A DNA stretch of 64,000 bases from positions 1 to 64,000 of the forward strand of contig JAURMI010000013.1 in assembly GCA_030830785.1 (NCBI GenBank), given 5' to 3'. Under the pieces are notes generated by a model. That model did not search any database. It saw only the letters and a list, made by a program, of their open reading frames with translations, and was not told the DNA's origin. The translations under genes were made by a program, and so were the position numbers. The DNA comes from Crocinitomicaceae bacterium. GTDB taxonomy: Bacteria > Bacteroidota > Bacteroidia > Flavobacteriales_D > Crocinitomicaceae. Below, one piece after another: positions 58,344-64,000 of the stretch (position 1 is the first letter of the stretch; each line of letters starts with the position of its first letter).

Positions 58344-59510
58344 TTATAGACTTGGGTTGGCATACCTCTTAACATCTATATTGGTAATATTATTATTAGA
58401 AAGGATTACCAAGCGTTCAATAACATTTCGTAATTCACGAATATTTCCAGTCCAATTGAGCGCTTGTAAGGAAACAACTGCTTCAGGTTCAATAGTTTTA
58501 GTTTGAATACCGTGATCCTGACAAACTAAATTTAAAAAATGTTCTACAAGCATCGGAATATCCGCTCTACGGTCGTTCAATGCGGGTACATGGATAAGAA
58601 TTACAGCCAATCTATGAAATAAATCTTCTCTAAATCGCCCCTCGGCAATTTCTAATTTAAGGTCCTTATTTGTTGCTGCCACTACCCTACAATCAACTTT
58701 GATGTCTTTTTCACCTCCAACGCGCTGAATCACATTTTCTTGAAGGGCACGTAAAACTTTCGCTTGAGCAGCAAGAGACATATCGCCTATCTCATCTAAA
58801 AAAAGCGTACCGCCTGAAGCCAATTCAAATTTACCTTTACGATCTTTTACTGCTGAAGTAAATGCACCTTTTTCATGTCCAAACAACTCACTTTCAATGA
58901 GTTCTGCAGGTATTGCAGCACAATTAACCTCGATAAATGGCATTTTAGTGCGCTCTGATAGCTGATGTAAGGATCTGGCTACAAGTTCCTTACCTGTTCC
59001 ATTAGATCCAGTTATGAGCACTCTGGCATCGGAAGGTGCAACTTTTTGAATCATCTCTTTGATTTGGGTAATCTTTTCACTTTCCCCAATAATTGATGTT
59101 CCTTTAATCTTTTTAACTACTTGCTTAAGTTGTTTGGTTTCAATAACCAATGAATTTCGATCTCGAACTTGTCTGAGCACAACTAAAATGCGGTTGAGAT
59201 CAAGGGGTTTTTCAATGAAATCAAAAGCACCTTTTTTAATACATGCCACAGCAGTTTCAACCGTACCATGTCCAGATATCATGATCACAGGTGTTTCTAT
59301 ACCCTGATTTAATATTGAATCTAGTAACTCAATACCATCCATTTGGGGCATTTTTACATCGGAAAAAATCAAGTCGTAGGTGTGATCTTTTAACTTTTGA
59401 AGGGCTATCCTACCGTCCTCGGCTTCATCAATTTGGCAACCTTCAAATTCCAAAATTTCACGCAAAGCGCGGCGAATTGAGCGTTCATCGTCTATTAATA
59501 GTACTTGCAT
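58344..59510 (-). CDS. NtrC-type response regulator lacking the DNA-binding domain
   Basis: A 388-residue protein with a receiver domain (phospho-acceptor D51 in FSDVKMP) and a sigma-54-type AAA+ domain: Walker A GSNGTGKE (168-175), GAFTSA (215-220) where GAFTGA is usual, Walker [10 protein letters not shown] (235-243) and the [13 protein letters not shown] arginine finger helix. The protein stops about 20 residues later, with no Fis-type helix-turn-helix. I recall Bacteroidota homologues that share both features. It cannot bind DNA in the usual way and has an altered sigma-54 loop, so a different partner is likely. No histidine kinase is nearby. It is 1 base after pcm. Confidence 0.92.
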   Translation of the reverse strand: MQVLLIDDERSIRRALREILEFEGCQIDEAEDGRIALQKLKDHTYDLIFSDVKMPQMDGIELLDSILNQGIETPVIMISGHGTVETAVACIKKGAFDFIEKPLDLNRILVVLRQVRDRNSLVIETKQLKQVVKKIKGTSIIGESEKITQIKEMIQKVAPSDARVLITGSNGTGKELVARSLHQLSERTKMPFIEVNCAAIPAELIESELFGHEKGAFTSAVKDRKGKFELASGGTLFLDEIGDMSLAAQAKVLRALQENVIQRVGGEKDIKVDCRVVAATNKDLKLEIAEGRFREDLFHRLAVILIHVPALNDRRADIPMLVEHFLNLVCQDHGIQTKTIEPEAVVSLQALNWTGNIRELRNVIERLVILSNNNITNIDVKRYANPSL

Positions 59511-59511
59511 A

Positions 59512-60180
59512 TTAATTTTTACTTTGCGTTTTTACCGTCCTTTCTAACATTGGTACAAATTTAAAAGTACCAAATTCTTGGGTATCTATTTGGCAAGATT
59601 CATTTTTTTGAATTCGCAACATTTTTTGTTCGCTTCCTTCCCCTACAGGTATAACCATGATTCCGCCTGGTTTTAACTGCTCTATGAGTACTGAAGGAAT
59701 CTCAGGAGCCCCGCATGTAACGATGATTCGATCATAAGGGGCATACACGCGATTGCCTTTATAGCCATCTCCAAAAAATAAACTTGGATAAAATTTAAAA
59801 TGAGCCAGCACTTGTTTTGCTTTCAAATGGAGCGGCTGATGGCGCTCTATTGAGTATACCTTTGCTCCTAATTGACAAAGTACAGCTGACTGAAAGCCAG
59901 ATCCGGTTCCAATTTCCAACACTTTCATTCCCCGCTCAATTTCGAGTAATTGTGTCTGAAAGGCAACAGTATATGGATGAGAAATCGTTTGATTTGACCC
60001 AATTTGAAATGCCATGTTAGTGTATGCTTGTTCGTCAAAGGCCAAATCGAGAAAAAAATGTCTTGGGATTGCATCAAAGGCATTTAAAATGCGTTCATCG
60101 GCAATACCCATTTGGGCTAGCTCCATAATTAATTGTCTGCGCCTTCCTTTATGTTTAAACGTATCTTTGAATTGTTGCAT
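59512..60180 (-). CDS. pcm: Protein-L-isoaspartate O-methyltransferase
   Basis: A 222-residue PCMT, which methylates isoaspartyl residues in aged proteins so they can be repaired. Motifs: IPRHFFLD, GSNQTISHPYTVAFQTQLL, SAM motif LEIGTGSGFQSA (about 95-106), YSIERH, and VTCGAPEIP. It lies 6 bases after xth and 1 base before the response regulator, in one operon. Confidence 0.96.
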   Translation of the reverse strand: MQQFKDTFKHKGRRRQLIMELAQMGIADERILNAFDAIPRHFFLDLAFDEQAYTNMAFQIGSNQTISHPYTVAFQTQLLEIERGMKVLEIGTGSGFQSAVLCQLGAKVYSIERHQPLHLKAKQVLAHFKFYPSLFFGDGYKGNRVYAPYDRIIVTCGAPEIPSVLIEQLKPGGIMVIPVGEGSEQKMLRIQKNESCQIDTQEFGTFKFVPMLERTVKTQSKN

Positions 60181-60186
60181 TATATT

Positions 60187-60948
60187 TTAAGCTAATAACA
60201 CACCAACTGGGCAATGATCGGAACCATATATATTATTGAAGATCTCAGCCGATTTAAGACTTGGCAACAGGGACTCACTTATTAAAAAATAATCGATACG
60301 CCAGCCAATATTTTTTTCTCTTGCCCCAGCACGATAGCTCCACCACGAGTATTTGACTTCGGAGGGTTGAAGTGCACGGAATGTGTCAATAAATTTAGCC
60401 TTCAAATACCCATCCATACCGTCTATTTCCTCTTGCATAAACCCTGCCGCTTTATTATAATTTTCTTTAGGCCGGGCTAAATCTATTGCTTTATGTGCAA
60501 CATTAAAATCTCCACAAACAACAACGGGCTTCTTGTTTTCTAATTTTTTTAAATAAGCCAAAAAAGCCTTGTCCCATTTTTGGCGATAATTTAAACGCAA
60601 TAATTCACTACCAGAATTAGGCACATAGACCGTTACTAGATAGAAACTTTCATATTCAGCACAAGTAACTCGCCCTTCTTGGTCATGTTCTTCAATATTT
60701 ATGTCATAAGAAACGCTTATTGGCGCTATTTTTGTTAAAATCGCCGTCCCTGAATATCCTTTTCTTTGAGCGCTATTGGCAAAAACTTGATATTCTTCCA
60801 AAGGAGCAACCGCCAAAGCGACCTGCTCTGGTGTGGCTTTTGTCTCTTGCAAACATATCACATCTGGATTTTGAGCGCGCATGTCTTCTATGAAGGTTTT
60901 ATTTACTGCAGCCCGAATACCATTGACATTAAATGAAATAATTTTCAT
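60187..60948 (-). CDS. xth: Exodeoxyribonuclease III (AP endonuclease)
   Basis: A 253-residue ExoIII-type nuclease for abasic-site repair. Motifs: SFNVNGIRAA, CLQETK (catalytic Glu), TVYVPNSG, VVCGDFNVAHKAIDL (catalytic Asp and Asn), and YGSDHCPVGV (catalytic Asp-His). The family assignment is certain. A TATTTTTG box lies 17 bases upstream. Confidence 0.96.
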   Translation of the reverse strand: MKIISFNVNGIRAAVNKTFIEDMRAQNPDVICLQETKATPEQVALAVAPLEEYQVFANSAQRKGYSGTAILTKIAPISVSYDINIEEHDQEGRVTCAEYESFYLVTVYVPNSGSELLRLNYRQKWDKAFLAYLKKLENKKPVVVCGDFNVAHKAIDLARPKENYNKAAGFMQEEIDGMDGYLKAKFIDTFRALQPSEVKYSWWSYRAGAREKNIGWRIDYFLISESLLPSLKSAEIFNNIYGSDHCPVGVLLA

Positions 60949-60964
60949 GTTAAATCTTTAAAAT

Positions 60965-60972
60965 CAAAAATA
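60965..60972 (-). promoter_or_regulatory. -7 promoter box of xth
   Basis: Minus-strand TATTTTTG matches TAnnTTTG, 17 bases before the xth ATG, in the 46-base gap after the GIN-domain gene. xth-pcm-regulator-YfhO can therefore be transcribed apart from the upstream pair. Confidence 0.4.
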
Positions 60973-60994
60973 AGAAAAATTCAGGCGTTTTGTG

Positions 60995-61729
60995 CTATTT
61001 AGGCAGTACCTTTCCGGTGTTATATTCCGATTTTAAAATTTGACTCGGCACACCTAAATAATATAAATTTCCCGGGCCGTAAAGTTGTGCTTTGAGCAAT
61101 GCGCTATCTACCATTACATAACTTGATAATGGTGAGGAACTACGAAATGATACTGAATCTGAAATTTTCAATTCGGCACAATTTAAACTCGCTGAACCAT
61201 CAACATCAACAAATAGGGCCTGACAAATTCCTCTTAATTGAGTAGGCTGCCAACCATAATTATTTCGGATGTCTAACTTGCCTACATCTATGTTTAGTTC
61301 AATTTTTCCAACCCCTTCTTTTAAATGAACCAATAATTCATCTGCAGTCCATTTGCCATTAGTTAATATTTGCTCACTATTATACAAATGCAATTCCCGA
61401 ATTACAGAAAAATGTAATTTAGCCTTGACATGGCCATTTGAATACCTTAAGAATTTACATCGATTGTTATTATTTAATATCAAGGTATCATGATCATAAG
61501 TTAAATTTAAAAATGAGGTCAAATTGGCACCTGCCTCCCACTCCAAAAAATTTAAGGAATCTTGAATTAATTCAATTTCGATATATGGCCCAACTTTTAA
61601 AAACGAAAAAGATTGTAATTCAAATGATTTTTGAACAATAGGCCCAGATGTCTTCCAACATGCTCTTTGGGAAGGCTTTTGACAGGCAAAAACGATCCAT
61701 AGAAATGAAATTATTAGAAAAATCCTCAT
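60995..61729 (-). CDS. Lipoprotein with GIN (DUF2807-like) beta domain
   Basis: A 244-residue lipoprotein: signal peptide with a lipobox ending FAC at residue 16, followed by a beta-solenoid-like domain. The start FSFLKVGPYIEIELIQ and recurring short strands (NIDVGKLDIRNNYG, SASLNCAELKISDS) match the GIN/DUF2807 type found in Bacteroidota envelope proteins. Function is unknown. Its ATG overlaps the stop of the upstream PagL-like gene by 4 bases (ATGA at 61726-61729). Confidence 0.82.
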   Translation of the reverse strand: MRIFLIISFLWIVFACQKPSQRACWKTSGPIVQKSFELQSFSFLKVGPYIEIELIQDSLNFLEWEAGANLTSFLNLTYDHDTLILNNNNRCKFLRYSNGHVKAKLHFSVIRELHLYNSEQILTNGKWTADELLVHLKEGVGKIELNIDVGKLDIRNNYGWQPTQLRGICQALFVDVDGSASLNCAELKISDSVSFRSSSPLSSYVMVDSALLKAQLYGPGNLYYLGVPSQILKSEYNTGKVLPK

Positions 61730-62784
61730 CGGTTCAAATGATAAATTAGACCAAGTTCCATGTAGTCTGCTTTTGCATAATGGGTTTTTAGCGTAAGCAA
61801 AGCCTCAAGCTCTTTTGTAAGCGCGTAACGACTTCCTAGACGAATGTAAATTGGAGCGTCGGGGCGCAATACATCTCTTAAATAAGTTCCCAAACCATAA
61901 ATGAAATGAAGCCGATCAAAAGGCTGAACGTAACCAATAAACAAACCCACTTGTAGCGGATCACTCAACGAAGCATTCGGATAGCTCGGATGTGTCAATA
62001 ATCCACTCTTGTAAATGATATCGATCGAAGTTTCTAATCCTAATTTTGGACCAAAATACTTTCTTCCATAAAAATTCATAGCATAAACTCCATGCCTTCC
62101 AACACCCACTGGGCGCATTTCTTTGGCACTTATAATCGCCGTAAATCCATAATTCCAATTTGATTGCTTGACAAAATTCTTTGAATGATTCGAATTAGGT
62201 GAATTAAAAAACCTTTGCGCCCCAAGTGATAAATAAGGAACGTTTATTCCCAGGTTTGGCATTTTAAAGCTAGCGTTGGAAAAATGTGTCAAATCCACGC
62301 CAAAGGTGATTGCTGTGTTTTTAATGCGTAGGCTTTGTTTAAAAGCAAAACACATCATGGCATTTATTTTTGAACCGATTGCCACATTTTGAGGATTGAG
62401 GATGGGGTCAAAGGGCCGATTTGTATAACCAAAGCCAGTTCCAAATCGGAAATCCATACGATAAGACTTTTGTTTTATTAGCGGTAATTCAACAAACCCA
62501 TATAGACCAGAAAACTTTCCTAAAATATCAGTGTTTCCTACCGAACCATAAAAAAATGTTCCACCAATTGTTGGTTGTCGGTAGGCCTCGTGCCATGGTT
62601 TTGCACTCTCTGTACTAATCAAGAACGTAAATTCTGATGCAACAGCAGGTGTCTTTGGCAAATGAGCCATTAAGGCCCTATGCGCTAATAAAAATCCAAG
62701 TTTCTGTCGGTATTCTATTCCCGTTTGAGCAATCGACTTAAAACTAAGCCCTAGAACTAAAAAAACAAATACCGCAATGCGCAT
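61726..62784 (-). CDS. PagL-like acyloxyacyl hydrolase (lipid A 3-O-deacylase)
   Basis: A 352-residue outer-membrane beta-barrel. After a signal peptide (residues 1-20, ending KSIAQ) come strands with GTGFGYTNRPFDP and the PagL catalytic block LTHFSNASFKMPNLGIN, where the His and Ser match PagL HFSNA. PagL removes the 3-O-linked acyl chain of lipid A and so alters LPS. It is much longer than PagL (about 150-190), as is usual for Bacteroidota acyloxyacyl hydrolases. I chose the ATG at 62784; the frame extends to 62808. A -7 box ends only three bases upstream. It overlaps the GIN lipoprotein gene by 4 bases. Confidence 0.87.
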   Translation of the reverse strand: MRIAVFVFLVLGLSFKSIAQTGIEYRQKLGFLLAHRALMAHLPKTPAVASEFTFLISTESAKPWHEAYRQPTIGGTFFYGSVGNTDILGKFSGLYGFVELPLIKQKSYRMDFRFGTGFGYTNRPFDPILNPQNVAIGSKINAMMCFAFKQSLRIKNTAITFGVDLTHFSNASFKMPNLGINVPYLSLGAQRFFNSPNSNHSKNFVKQSNWNYGFTAIISAKEMRPVGVGRHGVYAMNFYGRKYFGPKLGLETSIDIIYKSGLLTHPSYPNASLSDPLQVGLFIGYVQPFDRLHFIYGLGTYLRDVLRPDAPIYIRLGSRYALTKELEALLTLKTHYAKADYMELGLIYHLNR

Positions 62785-62787
62785 AGT

Positions 62788-62795
62788 CAAAATTA
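62788..62795 (-). promoter_or_regulatory. -7 promoter box of the PagL-like gene
   Basis: Minus-strand TAATTTTG, an exact TAnnTTTG match, is three bases before the ATG at 62784, so the transcript would be leaderless. It excludes the upstream start at 62808. Confidence 0.5.
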
Positions 62796-62817
62796 ATGAA
62801 AAGCTCAACGCATCTAT

Positions 62818-62825
62818 TAACTTTG
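62818..62825 (+). promoter_or_regulatory. -7 promoter box of mazG
   Basis: TAACTTTG, an exact TAnnTTTG match, ends four bases before the mazG ATG at 62830, predicting a leaderless message. No clear -33 TTG is seen. Confidence 0.5.
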
Positions 62826-62829
62826 TAAC

Positions 62830-63600
62830 ATGGATTCAAGACTTATCGCTTTTGAACGTTTGCTAACCATCATGGACGAGCTAAGAGAGGGCTGCCCCTG
62901 GGATCAAAAACAAACTTTTGAAACGCTTCGAAATTTAACCATTGAAGAAACATACGAAATGGCTGATGCAATTACTAGCAAAGATTACAAAAGCCTCGAA
63001 GGAGAATTGGGGGATCTATTTTTACATCTTGTTTTCTACAGTAAAATTGGAAGTGAGCAAGGGATTTTTGATGTTAGCAGTGTAATCAATAAAATTTGCG
63101 ACAAACTCATATACAGACACCCCCATATTTATGGCGATACGAAAGCTGTTGATGAACAAACGGTTAAAGCCAATTGGGAAAAATTAAAATTACTGGAAGG
63201 TAAAAAATCAGTACTAGAAGGTGTGCCTAAAGCGCTACCCGCCATAGTAAAAGCCACACGAATTCAAGAAAAAGTAAAAGGCGTTGGATTTGAATTTGAG
63301 AATACCGATCAAATATGGCAAAAGGTTCAAGAAGAATTAACAGAGTTCAAAAATGAAATGCAAAAACAAAGTGATCAAATTGAAGCTGAATTTGGAGATC
63401 TCTTGTTTTCATTGGTGAATTTGGCGCGATTTCTAAATATTTCTGCTGAAAATGCCTTGTCACTAACAAATCAAAAGTTTATTCAACGTTTTGAACACAT
63501 GGAAAATCTTTTAATCCAGGATGGCTTGTTTATTGCCGATCAATCTCAAGATATACTAGATCAATATTGGGAAAAAGCCAAAAAGCAGCTAAAAAATTAG
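62830..63600 (+). CDS. mazG: Nucleoside triphosphate pyrophosphohydrolase MazG
   Basis: A 256-residue MazG with two tandem MazG domains. The first starts LREGCPWDQKQTFETLR with EETYEMADAI and GELGDLFLHLVF; the second has EELTEFKNEM and EFGDLLFSLVNLARFL. The EExxE and following acidic residues bind magnesium. MazG hydrolyses NTPs to NMP and pyrophosphate, cleaning aberrant nucleotides. Its stop overlaps the convergent HD-domain gene by 4 bases. Confidence 0.96.
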   Translation: MDSRLIAFERLLTIMDELREGCPWDQKQTFETLRNLTIEETYEMADAITSKDYKSLEGELGDLFLHLVFYSKIGSEQGIFDVSSVINKICDKLIYRHPHIYGDTKAVDEQTVKANWEKLKLLEGKKSVLEGVPKALPAIVKATRIQEKVKGVGFEFENTDQIWQKVQEELTEFKNEMQKQSDQIEAEFGDLLFSLVNLARFLNISAENALSLTNQKFIQRFEHMENLLIQDGLFIADQSQDILDQYWEKAKKQLKN

Positions 63601-64000
63601 CGCGGATAACACAAGAAATATTTTTCTACTGGAGTGGCTAAGGCAGAAATATTCAAGTTATCAGAAGCTTTGGACAATTCCTGTATTTGCCCGTTTTTAA
63701 ACAACAAATTGATATTGTGAAACTCTTCGTTATATGCTTTATTGGTTAGCACATCAGCATAAATGAAATAAGACAAATCCTTATCAGATAAATTGTGTTC
63801 AGACTTAATTCGATTTTGCTCTTTTGCAATTCTCTGGGCTGTAAATGGCGTTTTAGAAATTTCTATTTTGAAAAGTTGCCTATTTACTAACCCAGAACAA
63901 ATGGTTGCCAAAATATAATCTGGCTCATATTGCCAAACTTTCATGGCTCCCCATATATCATAGTCATCAAGGCGTGCAAAATGGGTTAAAACCATTGGGT
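63597..64000 (-). CDS. HD-domain phosphohydrolase, C-terminal part (5' end outside window)
   Basis: The 3' end of a gene that runs off the right edge. The visible part (about 133 residues) has FARLDDYDIWGAMKVWQ, which matches the C-terminal region of Bacteroidota HD superfamily phosphohydrolases (SAMHD1/YwfO-like), and ends with NLNISALATPVEKYFLCYPR. The HD metal motif is outside the window. Members hydrolyse dNTPs or other phosphate esters. It converges on mazG with a 4-base overlap. Confidence 0.82.
   Translation of the reverse strand, partial: PMVLTHFARLDDYDIWGAMKVWQYEPDYILATICSGLVNRQLFKIEISKTPFTAQRIAKEQNRIKSEHNLSDKDLSYFIYADVLTNKAYNEEFHNINLLFKNGQIQELSKASDNLNISALATPVEKYFLCYPR

Overview
The window is ordinary, tightly packed, A+T-rich chromosome from a member of the Bacteroidota, most likely the Flavobacteriales (Cryomorphaceae/Crocinitomicaceae-like). 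The evidence is lineage-typical content: a type III glutamine synthetase, a type B type IX secretion sorting domain next to a PorP/SprF protein, a DUF3822-rsmD-coaD block, a DUF1599/BT_3928/tpiA/prmA block, BatA next to a dihydroorotase-like gene, a DnaJ with only two zinc motifs, an HTH-less NtrC-type regulator, and many TAnnTTTG-type -7 promoter boxes. No tRNA, rRNA, phage, insertion sequence, CRISPR array or defence island was seen. No gene-free stretch exceeds 300 bases; the longest, about 175 bases, lies between clpC and gyrA.

Layout. 1-7.5 kb: the 3' end of rluF, then a convergent seven-gene minus-strand operon running grpE, dnaJ, CPBP protease, ABC ATPase, ABC permease, Ppx/GppA phosphatase, M1 peptidase. 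7.6-11.7 kb: a TraB/GumN protein and a nitroreductase, convergent with clpC. 11.9-22.8 kb (plus strand): gyrA, a TPR protein, a BatA membrane protein, a degenerate dihydroorotase and a methyltransferase, then an ABC-F protein and an M61 peptidase. 22.8-27.4 kb: a RecD/Pif1-like helicase diverging from DUF3822, rsmD, coaD and a thioredoxin-fold envelope protein. 27.4-40.6 kb (minus strand): DUF1599, DoxX-thioredoxin protein, tpiA, prmA, a 1502-residue exported protein, plsY and a 1576-residue TPR/beta-propeller/coiled-coil/SPOR-like protein carrying a 159-bp tandem repeat. 40.6-46.4 kb: folP, a type IX secretion cargo with its PorP/SprF partner, a PLP enzyme, DUF5522, a PlsC-like acyltransferase and an unknown membrane-anchored protein. 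46.5-50.9 kb: glnN with a G6/C6 inverted repeat upstream, a NUDIX hydrolase, a candidate small RNA, mnmD and an O-methyltransferase. 51-64 kb: alaS, a glycosyltransferase, a membrane thioredoxin, then a minus-strand run (PagL-like deacylase, GIN-domain lipoprotein, xth, pcm, response regulator, YfhO), mazG and the 3' part of an HD-domain gene.

The genes mainly serve core housekeeping (translation, DNA topology, proteostasis, folate, CoA and phospholipid synthesis, nitrogen assimilation) and cell-envelope building. I found no strong case for a wholly new system. The best leads are a roughly 85-nt minus-strand RNA bounded by a good promoter and a strong terminator, the glnN upstream inverted repeat, several family members that have lost catalytic motifs, two gene pairs whose divergent start codons share one CATG, and two very large uncharacterised envelope proteins in one operon.
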